From Rhodospirillales bacterium (GTDB lineage Bacteria > Pseudomonadota > Alphaproteobacteria > Rhodospirillales > Magnetospirillaceae), in contig JASHSH010000298.1 in NCBI GenBank assembly GCA_030040955.1, positions 1-20,244 on the forward strand: a stretch of 20,244 bases of DNA. The letters run 5' to 3'. Both the position numbers and the translations under genes were made by a program. Below, one piece after another: positions 1 through 6,628 of the stretch (position 1 is its first letter; each line of letters begins with the position of its first letter). A model generated the notes under the pieces. It ran no database searches and was not told the origin of the DNA. It saw only the letters and a program-made list of their open reading frames with translations.

Positions 1-924
1 GACGCGTGGATCGAGCGCGCGCACGGTGTCGTCGCCGCGCAGCTCGCAGCCGGCATCGAGCAGATCGCGCACCAGGATCGGCAGGTGCGTGGCGGCGGCC
101 TTGCGGTCGACCAGCAGCGTTTCGGTCGCGCCGCAGACGCTGGTGCGGCGCAGCTTGGCGTTGATCACGATGCGGCGCGCCATCTCGAGGTCGGCCGCGC
201 CGTCGATATAGGTGTGGCAGTTGCCCTCGAGATGCTGGAACAGCGGGATGCGGGATTCCGCGATCACGCGCTCGATCAGCGACCGGCCGCCGCGCGGGAC
301 GATCACGTCGATATGCTCGCGCATGCGCAGCATGGCGCCCACGGCGGCGCGGTCGGCGGTCGGCACCATCTGCACCGCCTCGGCGGGCAGGCCGGCGGCG
401 AGCAGCCCGCGATGCAGGCAGGCGACGATGGCGGCCGAGGAATGCAGGCTTTCGCGCCCGCCGCGCAAAATCGCGGCGTTGCCCGCCTTCAGGCACAGAC
501 CGCCCGCATCCGCGGTCACGTTGGGGCGGCTTTCGTAGATGATGCCGATCACGCCGAGGGGCACCCGCACGCGCGCGATATCGAGACCGTTGGGCCGCGT
601 CCAGCGCCCGATCTCCTGGCCGACCGGGTCGGGCAGCGCGGCGATCTCGTCGAGCCCGCGCGCCATCGAATCGATGCGGCGCCCGTCCAGCATCAGCCGG
701 TCGGCGAGCGAAGCGCCGAGCCCTTCCGCCCCGGCCGCGGCGAGATCGGTCTTGTTGGTCGCCTCGATTTTTTCCGCGTCCCGCCGCAGCTCCCGCGCGG
801 CCGCGCGCAAGGCGGCGTTCTTGGCCTCGGTTCCGGCAAGCGCGAGCACGGCGGCGGCGGCGCGGGCGCGAACGCCGATCTCCTGCATCAGGGCCTGGAC
901 CTCGGAGGGCGCGTCGTGCGTCAT
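1..924 (-). CDS. proA: Gamma-glutamyl phosphate reductase (ProA), 3' end outside window
   Basis: ProA reduces gamma-glutamyl phosphate to glutamate-5-semialdehyde with NADPH, the second step of proline synthesis, in the cytoplasm. The reading frame is open from the ATG at 924 to the left edge, giving 308 residues of a family that is usually about 420 long, so the C-terminal quarter is missing. Visible aldehyde-dehydrogenase-type hallmarks are the segment VPLGVIGIIYESRPNVT (121-137), the glycine-rich LKAGNAAILRGG (145-156) and the catalytic-cysteine block RTSVCGATETLLV, with Cys264 as the expected thiohemiacetal nucleophile. The start ATG overlaps the proB stop in an ATGA, so translation is probably coupled to ProB, the enzyme that supplies its unstable substrate. 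Identification is by family motifs and operon position and is close to certain. Confidence 0.96.
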   Translation of the reverse strand, partial: MTHDAPSEVQALMQEIGVRARAAAAVLALAGTEAKNAALRAAARELRRDAEKIEATNKTDLAAAGAEGLGASLADRLMLDGRRIDSMARGLDEIAALPDPVGQEIGRWTRPNGLDIARVRVPLGVIGIIYESRPNVTADAGGLCLKAGNAAILRGGRESLHSSAAIVACLHRGLLAAGLPAEAVQMVPTADRAAVGAMLRMREHIDVIVPRGGRSLIERVIAESRIPLFQHLEGNCHTYIDGAADLEMARRIVINAKLRRTSVCGATETLLVDRKAAATHLPILVRDLLDAGCELRGDDTVRALDPRV

Positions 925-2033
925 GGCTCGAGCACCAGATCGTCCCGGTGAATCAGCTCGTCGCGGCCACGGTAGCCGAGAAGCGCCTCGAAGTCGCCGC
1001 TCTTGCGTCCGATGATGCGCTTGGCCTCGTCGGCCGAATAGGCGGCGAGGCCGCGCGCCACCGCCTTGCCCTCGGGATCGCGCACCAGCACCGCGTCGCC
1101 CTTCTGGAATTCGCCCTCGACCGCGATGACGCCAGCGGGCAGCAGACTGCCGCCCTTGGCGAGCGCGCGCCGTGCGCCTGCGTCCACGGTGAGCGTGCCC
1201 TGCGGCTGCACCGCGCCAGCGATCCAGCGCTTGCGCGCGGTGAGCGGCTCCTGGCTGGGCAGGAACCAGGTGCACCGCCCGCCTTGCTCGATGGCGGCCA
1301 GCGGATGCTCGTCCCGCCCCGGCGCGATCGCCATGCGGCAGCCGGCGGCAAGCGCGATGCGCGCGGCCTGAAGCTTGGTCACCATGCCTCCCGAGCCGAA
1401 GCCGCTGCCGGGATCGCCGGCGCTGGCCTCGAGCTCCTGGGTCAGTTCGCGCACCTCGGGGATGAAGCGGGCGGCGGGTTCGAGGCGCGGATCGGCGCTG
1501 TACAGCCCGTCGATGTCGGAGAACAGGACCAGCGCGTCGGCGGCGATCATCTGGGCGACGCGCGCGGCCAGCCGGTCGTTGTCGCCGAAGCGGATCTCCT
1601 GGGTCGCCACCGTGTCGTTCTCGTTGATCACCGGCACCGCGCCGAGGCGCAGCAGCGTCTCCAGCGTGTTGCGCGCATTGAGATAGCGCCGGCGGTTCTC
1701 CGAATCGTCGAGCGTGAGCAGCACCTGGGCGACGGTGAGCCGGTGCCGGGCCAGCGCCTCCTGCCAGGCATGAGCAAGTCGGATCTGGCCGGTGGCGGCG
1801 GCGGCCTGCTTCTCGTCGAGCCGCAGCTCGCCGTCGGCGAGGCCGAGATGGCGCCGGCCGATGGCGATCGCGCCCGAGGTGACGACCACCGCCTCCTGGC
1901 TACGCGCGCGGCAGGCGGCGATGTCCTCGCACAACGCGTCGAGCCAGGGCCGGCGCAGTTCGCCCGCCTCGTCGACCAGGAGCGCCGAGCCGATCTTGAC
2001 GACCAGGCGCCGCGATTGCGCGATCCGGTTCAT
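921..2033 (-). CDS. proB: Glutamate 5-kinase (ProB) with C-terminal PUA domain
   Basis: ProB phosphorylates the gamma-carboxylate of glutamate with ATP, the committed and normally proline-inhibited step of proline synthesis. The 370-residue protein has the usual full length. An amino-acid-kinase domain (about 8-260) shows VKIGSALLV (12-20), VTSGAI (51-56), INENDTV (136-142), FGDNDRLAA (149-157) and GGMVTK (215-220). A PUA domain follows (about 277-360). Its ATG overlaps the obgE stop as ATGA (2030-2033), and its own stop overlaps the proA start in the same way, so obgE-proB-proA look translationally coupled. The kinase and reductase act on a labile intermediate, which fits tight co-expression. 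No truncation or missing motif is seen. Confidence 0.97.
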   Translation of the reverse strand: MNRIAQSRRLVVKIGSALLVDEAGELRRPWLDALCEDIAACRARSQEAVVVTSGAIAIGRRHLGLADGELRLDEKQAAAATGQIRLAHAWQEALARHRLTVAQVLLTLDDSENRRRYLNARNTLETLLRLGAVPVINENDTVATQEIRFGDNDRLAARVAQMIAADALVLFSDIDGLYSADPRLEPAARFIPEVRELTQELEASAGDPGSGFGSGGMVTKLQAARIALAAGCRMAIAPGRDEHPLAAIEQGGRCTWFLPSQEPLTARKRWIAGAVQPQGTLTVDAGARRALAKGGSLLPAGVIAVEGEFQKGDAVLVRDPEGKAVARGLAAYSADEAKRIIGRKSGDFEALLGYRGRDELIHRDDLVLEP

Positions 2034-3070
2034 GCCTCGGCCCCGGAGCGCGCCTCGGCGGCGCCCTCGCCCGCCTCCTCACGGGCGGCGCTTATGTTCG
2101 CCACCGCCCGGACGAGCAACTCGCGCAGGCCGGTGCCGGCGACGCCGGACAGCGCGAGCACATCGGCTCCGCAGGCCTCGGCGAGGCTCGCGCGCTTCGC
2201 GGCCGCCGCCTCGGGCGCGAGCGCGTCGCATTTGTTGAGGCAGACCAGCTCGCGCTTGGCGGCGAGCCCGGCGCCGTATTCTGCCAACTCCGCGCGCACC
2301 GTGCGCCAGGCCGCGGCCGGATCGTCGAGCGTGCCATCGACCAGATGGATCAGTACCCGGCAGCGTTCGACATGGCCGAGGAAGCGGTCGCCCAGCCCGG
2401 CGCCCGCATGCGCGCCCTCGATCAGACCGGGAATGTCGGCGATGACGAATTCCTCGCCGTCGAGGCTGGCCACGCCGAGATTTGGATGCAGCGTGGTGAA
2501 TGGATAGGCCGCGATCTTCGGCCGGGCGCGGGTGAGCGCGGCAAGCAGGGTCGACTTGCCGGCGTTGGGCAGACCGACCAGGCCCGCATCGGCGATCAGC
2601 TTGAGCCGCAGCCATACCCACAACTCGCGCCCGGGCCAGCCGGGATCGGCGCGGCGTGGCGCCTGGTTGGTCGAGCTGCGGTAATGCGCGTTGCCGAAGC
2701 CGCCGTCGCCGCCCTCGAGCAGCACGAGGCGCTCGCCCGCGCGGGTGAAGTCGGCGACCACCCGTTCGCCGTCCTCGTCCAGCACCTGGGTGCCGACGGG
2801 GACGCGCAGGATCACGTCGGAGCCGCGCGCGCCCGAGCGGTTGCGGCCCATGCCGTGATGGCCGCGCCCGGCCTTGAAATGCTGCTGGTAGCGGTAGTCG
2901 ATCAGGGTGTTGAGGTCGGCCACGCATTCGATCGCGACGTCGCCGCCGCGCCCGCCATCGCCGCCATCCGGCCCGCCGAAGGGGATGAACTTCTCGCGCC
3001 GGAAGCTGACCGAGCCGGCGCCGCCGTCGCCGCTTTTGATGAACACCTTGGCTTGGTCGAGGAATTTCAT
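2030..3070 (-). CDS. obgE: Obg-family GTPase (ObgE/CgtA)
   Basis: Obg is an essential GTPase that binds the 50S ribosomal subunit and links ribosome assembly to growth and stress state. The 346-residue protein starts with the typical MKFLDQAKVFIKSGDGG and has the glycine-rich Obg fold (1-158). The G domain follows: P-loop GLPNAGKST (166-174), switch I FTT (191-193), G3 DIPG (212-215), G4 NKCD (279-282) and a G5-like SG (308-309). The tail is a short acidic, Ala/Glu-rich extension. An in-frame ATG at 3091 would add seven residues, but it lies immediately behind the T-tract of a terminator hairpin and has no ribosome-binding site. The ATG at 3070 matches the family N-terminus and is preferred, although its own Shine-Dalgarno is weak. 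The stop overlaps the proB start. Confidence 0.96.
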   Translation of the reverse strand: MKFLDQAKVFIKSGDGGAGSVSFRREKFIPFGGPDGGDGGRGGDVAIECVADLNTLIDYRYQQHFKAGRGHHGMGRNRSGARGSDVILRVPVGTQVLDEDGERVVADFTRAGERLVLLEGGDGGFGNAHYRSSTNQAPRRADPGWPGRELWVWLRLKLIADAGLVGLPNAGKSTLLAALTRARPKIAAYPFTTLHPNLGVASLDGEEFVIADIPGLIEGAHAGAGLGDRFLGHVERCRVLIHLVDGTLDDPAAAWRTVRAELAEYGAGLAAKRELVCLNKCDALAPEAAAAKRASLAEACGADVLALSGVAGTGLRELLVRAVANISAAREEAGEGAAEARSGAEA

Positions 3071-3090
3071 GGCGAGTTGCCGTTTGCCCA

Positions 3091-3119
3091 TGAAAAAGGG
3101 GAATGGCGAGCCATTCCCC
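3091..3119 (-). terminator. Intrinsic terminator between rpmA and obgE
   Basis: On the minus strand, 32 bases after the rpmA stop, there is a perfect 9-bp stem GGGGAATGG / CCATTCCCC with a CTCG loop (3119-3098). It is followed at once by TTTTTCA (3097-3091). This is the textbook form of a Rho-independent terminator. It lies inside what is otherwise a continuous rplU-rpmA-obgE-proBA transcription unit, so it probably ends most ribosomal-protein transcripts and lets a fraction read through into obgE. No separate obgE promoter was recognised in the 81-base gap. Confidence 0.85.
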
Positions 3120-3151
3120 CGGTGCGCGGCGGCGCGGATCGGGCCGCCGCG

Positions 3152-3409
3152 TCAGGCCTGCGGCTCCACCGAGACGAAGGTGCGCCCGCCCGCCTTGCGC
3201 GCGAACACGACCTTGCCGCTGCTGCGCGCGAACAGGGTGTGATCGGTGCCCACGCCGACATTGGCGCCGGCATGGAACTTGGTGCCGCGCTGGCGGACCA
3301 GGATGTTGCCGGCCAACACGGTCTCGCCGCCATAGCGCTTGACGCCGAGCCGCCGGCCCGCCGAATCGCGCCCGTTGCGCGAACTGCCGCCCGCCTTCTT
3401 GTGTGCCAT
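3152..3409 (-). CDS. rpmA: 50S ribosomal protein L27
   Basis: L27 is a large-subunit protein whose N-terminal tail reaches the peptidyl-transferase centre and helps tRNA placement. The 85-residue product has the canonical beginning MAHKKAGGSSRNGRDS and the core motifs RLGVKRYGG, GNILVRQRGTKFH and GVGTDHTLFA, so it is full length. It lacks the cleavable N-terminal extension known from Firmicutes L27. It follows rplU with 19 bases between the genes and a purine-rich GGGGGA stretch about 9 bases before the ATG. An intrinsic terminator lies just downstream. Confidence 0.98.
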   Translation of the reverse strand: MAHKKAGGSSRNGRDSAGRRLGVKRYGGETVLAGNILVRQRGTKFHAGANVGVGTDHTLFARSSGKVVFARKAGGRTFVSVEPQA

Positions 3410-3428
3410 CGGACGATTCCCCCGCCGC

Positions 3429-3731
3429 TCAGGCCCCGGCGATGCCGGTGATGCGCAGGACGGTGACGTCCTGGCGGTGGCCCTTCTTGCGCCGGTAGTT
3501 CTGCCGCCGGCGCTTCTTGAACACGATGACGCGGTCGGTGCGCGCCTGCTCGATCACCTCGGCGGTGACGGAGGCGCCCGCCACCAGCGGCGCGCCGATC
3601 TTGTCGTCCAGCATGAGCACGCGGTCGAACGTGACCTTGTCGCCCGCGTTGCCCGCGAGCTTCTCGACCCGGATGACGTCGTTGGCGGCGACCTTGTACT
3701 GCTTGCCGCCGGTTTCGATGACCGCGAACAT
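3429..3731 (-). CDS. rplU: 50S ribosomal protein L21
   Basis: L21 is a primary 23S-rRNA-binding protein of the large subunit. The 100-residue sequence begins MFAVIETGGKQYKV and has the basic RNA-binding block VFKKRRRQNYRRKKGHRQ (69-86) and the C-terminal TVLRITGI, so all family landmarks are present. It is the first gene of the minus-strand operon. A near-consensus sigma-70 promoter ends about 55 bases upstream, and an AAGGG element sits 8 bases before the ATG. The L21-L27 pair is almost universally adjacent in bacteria, which supports both calls. Confidence 0.98.
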   Translation of the reverse strand: MFAVIETGGKQYKVAANDVIRVEKLAGNAGDKVTFDRVLMLDDKIGAPLVAGASVTAEVIEQARTDRVIVFKKRRRQNYRRKKGHRQDVTVLRITGIAGA

Positions 3732-3785
3732 GGACCGACCCTTAGGGGCTGCCGGCGCGGCGCTGGGCCGGCCGGAAAGGGCGGA

Positions 3786-3813
3786 AATATACGCGCGCCC
3801 AGCCCCTTGTCAA
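3786..3813 (-). promoter_or_regulatory. Sigma-70-type promoter of the rplU-rpmA-obgE-proBA operon
   Basis: On the minus strand the -35 box TTGACA (3813-3808) and the -10 box TATATT (3791-3786) are separated by 16 bases. The -35 matches the consensus in all six positions and the -10 in five of six. The predicted start lies near 3779, giving a leader of roughly 48 bases before the rplU ATG. This is the clearest promoter in the window and stands out as an A/T-rich patch in GC-rich DNA. Confidence 0.82.
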
Positions 3814-3846
3814 CCGCAAAGGGCCGCGCCGGGCGGGCGTGCGGCG

Positions 3847-3875
3847 TTGCGCCCGCTAAATCAGCATGCTACACC
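3847..3875 (+). promoter_or_regulatory. Probable promoter of tRNA-Ser(CGA)
   Basis: A -35-like TTGCGC (3847-3852) and a -10-like TACACC (3870-3875) are 17 bases apart. The -10 is preceded by TG one base away (3867-3868), an extended -10 arrangement. The predicted start falls a few bases before the mature tRNA 5' end at 3889. The -10 is a weak match, so this is a proposal supported mainly by spacing and position. Confidence 0.42.
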
Positions 3876-3888
3876 GCGCCCTCCCGAT

Positions 3889-3978
3889 GGAGGGGTGCCG
3901 GAGTGGTCGATCGGGGCGGTCTCGAAAACCGTTGTACCAGCAATGGTACCGTGGGTTCGAATCCCACCCCCTCCGCCA
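3889..3978 (+). tRNA. tRNA-Ser(CGA)
   Basis: The 90-base sequence folds into a class II tRNA. The acceptor stem is GGAGGGG/CCCCTCC with discriminator G and an encoded CCA end (3976-3978). The D arm is CCG...CGG, and the anticodon stem GCGGT/ACCGT carries the loop CTCGAAA with anticodon CGA at 3923-3925. A long variable arm (GTACCA/TGGTAC stem) is followed by the T arm GTGGG-TTCGAAT-CCCAC. The long variable arm and CGA anticodon identify a serine tRNA reading UCG. It is divergent from rplU. Confidence 0.96.
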
Positions 3979-4065
3979 GCCGTCCGCGAACGCCGGCACG
4001 CGCTAGCCTCGGTCCATGGCCGCGCTTCCGGCGAGTGTCGGCGACTCACGACGGCGAGGAACGCG

Positions 4066-4779
4066 ATGAGTGAACTCGCGAAGAAGACGGCGGACGCGCT
4101 GCGCGGCGTCAGCGTAGCCACCCTCACCACCTGCCTGTTCAAGCGCGGCCTGCGCAATCAGTTCATCCAGGACGTCCACCGCCTGAACCCCGGCGCCGGC
4201 TCCATGGTCGGGCCCGCCTATACGCTGCGTTTCATTCCGGCGCGCGAGGATTTGAATCCGATCGAGGTCTATCGCGATCCGGCCAATCCGCAGCGCCGCG
4301 CCATCGAGGAATGTCCACCCGGCGCGGTGCTGGTGATCGACAGCCGGGGCGATCCGCGCGCCGCATCGGGCGGCGCCATCCTGGTGACCCGGCTGATGAA
4401 GCGGGGCGCGGCGGGCATCGTCACCGACGGCGGCTTCCGCGATTCGCCCGAAATCGCCGCGCTCGCCATCCCCGCCTATCACCGCCGGCCGGCGCCACCG
4501 ACCGCGATCACGCTGCACCAGCCGATCGACATCGGCGTTCCCATCGGCTGCGGCGACGCGCCGGTGTTTCCCGGCGACGTGATGGTGGGCGATGCGGAAG
4601 GAGTCGTGGTGATCCCCGCGCATCTGGCCGACGAGATCGCGGCCGAGGCGGTGGCCATGACCGAATTCGAGGATTTCGTGACCGAGCAGGTGCGCGCGGG
4701 ACGCTCGATCTTCGGTCTCTACCCGCCCACCGACCCGGCGACACTGACCCAATTCGAGGCCTGGAAGCGCGAGCGCTAG
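4066..4779 (+). CDS. RraA / HMG-aldolase family protein
   Basis: This 237-residue protein belongs to the RraA-like fold family. The family includes the RNase E inhibitor RraA and metal-dependent 4-hydroxy-4-methyl-2-oxoglutarate (HMG) / 4-carboxy-4-hydroxy-2-oxoadipate aldolases. The core GGAILVTRLMKRGAAGIV (102-119) leads to R125-D126-S-P-E129, matching the aldolase R-D-x2-E/D metal and substrate motif, so an aldolase or decarboxylase-like activity is chemically possible. The conserved C-terminal part has VGDAEGVVVIP (174-184) and a FGLYPPTD-type ending, as in longer alphaproteobacterial members often labelled 'ribonuclease activity regulator RraA'. The ATG at 4066 has GAGGA five bases upstream; a longer in-frame extension would run through the tRNA and is unlikely. 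The substrate is unknown. It may share a transcript with the tRNA, and it converges on the ABC importer operon. Confidence 0.85.
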   Translation: MSELAKKTADALRGVSVATLTTCLFKRGLRNQFIQDVHRLNPGAGSMVGPAYTLRFIPAREDLNPIEVYRDPANPQRRAIEECPPGAVLVIDSRGDPRAASGGAILVTRLMKRGAAGIVTDGGFRDSPEIAALAIPAYHRRPAPPTAITLHQPIDIGVPIGCGDAPVFPGDVMVGDAEGVVVIPAHLADEIAAEAVAMTEFEDFVTEQVRAGRSIFGLYPPTDPATLTQFEAWKRER

Positions 4780-4793
4780 AGTCTCCATGAAGC

Positions 4794-4815
4794 GGCCAAC
4801 GCGTCCGCGTTGGCC
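4794..4815. terminator. Perfect inverted repeat downstream of the RraA-family gene
   Basis: GGCCAACGCG (4794-4803) and CGCGTTGGCC (4806-4815) are exact reverse complements separated by two bases. As RNA this gives a stem of nine pairs and a GTCC loop. It starts 15 bases after the plus-strand stop at 4779, where a terminator is expected. There is no U-tract on either strand, so it may act as a transcript-end-stabilising hairpin or a factor-assisted terminator. Confidence 0.55.
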
Positions 4816-4841
4816 TCGCTCAAACGCCGCGCGGGCTTGTC

Positions 4842-4867
4842 GCCGATTCCACAAGGGTGGAATCGGC
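4842..4867. terminator. Perfect 11-bp stem-loop at the 3' end of the ABC importer operon
   Basis: GCCGATTCCAC (4842-4852) and GTGGAATCGGC (4857-4867) pair perfectly around an AAGG loop. The repeat ends one base from the stop codon of the last permease gene (4869) on the minus strand. Its position suggests a transcript end or 3' protection structure for the importer mRNA, or a bidirectional element shared with the RraA-family gene. No T-tract follows on either strand. Confidence 0.55.
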
Positions 4868-4868
4868 T

Positions 4869-5729
4869 CTACCGCGCTTCCCGCTTCACCCGCGTGACCA
4901 GCTGCGTCGGATCGACGAAGCGCAGCGCGAGCAGCAGCCACACCAGCGTCGTCACCATGTAGGTGACCGCCATCGCGTCGATCGACTGGGTGGCGCGCAC
5001 GCCGGCCGCGAACACCGAGTAGTAGAGCGCGACCACCAGCGTCTGGCTGTCGGGCCCGGCGACCAGGAAGGTGAGCTCGAACAGCGCGATCGTACGCACC
5101 AGGACCAGCAGCCCGGCGGCGAGGATGCCCGGCGCGAGAAGCGGCAGCAGCACATGGAGGAAAACCCGGTGCAGACGCGCGCCGAACACCCGCGCCGCCG
5201 CTTCGAGCCGCGGGTCCACCTGTTCGATGAACGGGGTCATCACCAGAACCACGAACGGCACCGCCGGCACTAGGTTGGCGAGGATGACGCCGGTCTCGGT
5301 GCCGCCCAGGCGCAACCGGTACAGCACGGTGGCGAGCGGAATACCATACGTGATCGGCGGCACCAGCAGCGGCAGGAGGAACAGGAGCGTCACCGCGCGC
5401 TTGCCCGGGAAGTCCTTGCGCGCCAGCGCGTAGGCGGCGGGCACCCCGATCAATATGGAGAGCGCGACCACGATAAGGACGATCTCGACCGTGACTTCGA
5501 GCACGTCGCCGAGCTGGAACTCGTCCCAGGCGGAGCCGTACCAGCGCATCGTGTAGCCGGCGGGCAGCCAGGTGCCGAGCCAGCGCGTCGCGAACGAGCT
5601 GACGACGACCGAGGCGATCACGCCCGCCACGTTGATCAGGAAGAAGGTCATCAGCGCGCGTACCAGCGCCGCCCAGACGATCCCGCCCCAGCCGCGCCGC
5701 CCGCTCGTCGCGGACCCTTCCGCGTTCAT
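4869..5729 (-). CDS. ABC importer inner-membrane permease (PotC-like)
   Basis: This 286-residue protein is one half of the membrane channel of a binding-protein-dependent importer. About six hydrophobic segments are visible (roughly 22-46, 80-104, 112-138, 148-170, 195-225 and 250-272). The cytoplasmic coupling loop has the EAA-type signature EAAARVFGARLHRVF (176-190) followed by LHVLLPLLAPG, the site that docks on the ATPase. Length and layout fit the second permease of spermidine/putrescine- or iron-type systems. Its ATG overlaps the stop of the upstream permease gene as ATGA (5726-5729). It is the last gene of the operon and ends at a strong stem-loop. The transported solute cannot be deduced from it. 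Confidence 0.9.
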   Translation of the reverse strand: MNAEGSATSGRRGWGGIVWAALVRALMTFFLINVAGVIASVVVSSFATRWLGTWLPAGYTMRWYGSAWDEFQLGDVLEVTVEIVLIVVALSILIGVPAAYALARKDFPGKRAVTLLFLLPLLVPPITYGIPLATVLYRLRLGGTETGVILANLVPAVPFVVLVMTPFIEQVDPRLEAAARVFGARLHRVFLHVLLPLLAPGILAAGLLVLVRTIALFELTFLVAGPDSQTLVVALYYSVFAAGVRATQSIDAMAVTYMVTTLVWLLLALRFVDPTQLVTRVKREAR

Positions 5730-6628
5730 CCTTTCGCTCCGGCGGCCGGACCGCGATAGAAGACCCCGCGCAGGCCGAGGACCGCCACCACGACGATGAG
5801 CTGCGCGAGGCCCATCAGCATCGCGATCGCCGAGGCCATCGAATAGTCATAGTCCTCGAAGGCGGCCTGGTAGGCAGCGATCGAGATCACCCGCGTCGGC
5901 CCGGCCGGCGCGCCGAGAAGGATCGCCGAGGGAAAGACCGAGAAAGCCTGGACGAAGGAGAGGCAGAAGGTGATGGCGAGGCCTGGAGCGAGCAAGGGAA
6001 GATAGATGTGCAGGAACTGCCGGCCGCGCCCGGCGCCGAGGGTGGCCGCCGCCTGCGCCAGCACCGGATCGATCCCGGTGACGTAGGACAGGGTCAGCAG
6101 GAAGGCGAAAGGAAAGCCGGTGACGACGAGCGAGAGCAGCACGCCCCAGTAATTGTGGATCAGCCGCACCGGCGCGGCGACAAGATGCAGGTCGATGAGC
6201 AGGCGGTTCAGCCATCCCTGCGGGCCGAGATAGTTCAGCATGCCCTCGGCCACCAGCACCGTGCCCAGCGTGATCGGCACCACCAACGCGGTCGTCACCG
6301 CTCGCTGGAGCCGGGTGGCGCGGCGCAGCTGATAGGCCATGGGCAGCGCCAATGCGAGATTGAGCAGCGTCGCCGGCAGCGCGATCCAGAATGTCTTGGC
6401 GATGGTGCCGTACAGGCGTTCGTCGCCGAAGAAGCGCGCATAGTTTGCCCATATCCCTCCCGTCTTCGGCGCGAAGGAGAGAAACAGACCGTAGGCAAAG
6501 GGATAGATGAACAGCAGCAGGACCAGGAGCACGCCCGGCACCGTGAGCAGCACGGTGCGGTCGAGCCCGGCCTCGCGCAGCTCGCGCGCCGCCACGGCCC
6601 TATTTCCCCGACGGGTAGACGAGGACAC
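5726..6628 (-). CDS. ABC importer inner-membrane permease (PotB-like)
   Basis: This is the other permease half (300 residues from the GTG at 6628). It has a hydrophobic N-terminal segment VLLTVPGVLLVLLLFIYPFA (26-45), further membrane helices to about 288, and an EAA-like loop AQAAATLGAGRGRQFLHIYL (191-210) before PLLAPG. The start is uncertain. The GTG at 6628 overlaps the ATPase gene by 29 bases and has no Shine-Dalgarno. A GTG at 6595, four bases after the ATPase stop and near GGGGA/AGGG purines, would give 289 residues with a normal short cytoplasmic tail and may be the real start. It shares an ATGA overlap with the following permease gene. The two permeases presumably form a heterodimer. 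Confidence 0.88.
   Translation of the reverse strand: MSSSTRRGNRAVAARELREAGLDRTVLLTVPGVLLVLLLFIYPFAYGLFLSFAPKTGGIWANYARFFGDERLYGTIAKTFWIALPATLLNLALALPMAYQLRRATRLQRAVTTALVVPITLGTVLVAEGMLNYLGPQGWLNRLLIDLHLVAAPVRLIHNYWGVLLSLVVTGFPFAFLLTLSYVTGIDPVLAQAAATLGAGRGRQFLHIYLPLLAPGLAITFCLSFVQAFSVFPSAILLGAPAGPTRVISIAAYQAAFEDYDYSMASAIAMLMGLAQLIVVVAVLGLRGVFYRGPAAGAKG

Noticed and set aside
85..951. Plus-strand open frame opposite proA
   Set aside because: Antisense shadow of a clearly recognised ProA frame with low-complexity Ala/Gly/Arg translation and no ribosome-binding site.
3068..3091. Upstream ATG at 3091 as the start of obgE
   Set aside because: It sits directly behind a terminator T-tract without a ribosome-binding site, and the family N-terminus begins at the ATG at 3070.
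948..3451. Long plus-strand frames opposite proB, obgE and rpmA
   Set aside because: They run antisense to three recognised conserved genes and cross their boundaries; the translation has no family motifs.
3517..4065. N-terminal extension of the RraA-family gene
   Set aside because: The open frame continues upstream through the tRNA-Ser gene and rplU, but the family N-terminus and GAGGA site support the ATG at 4066.
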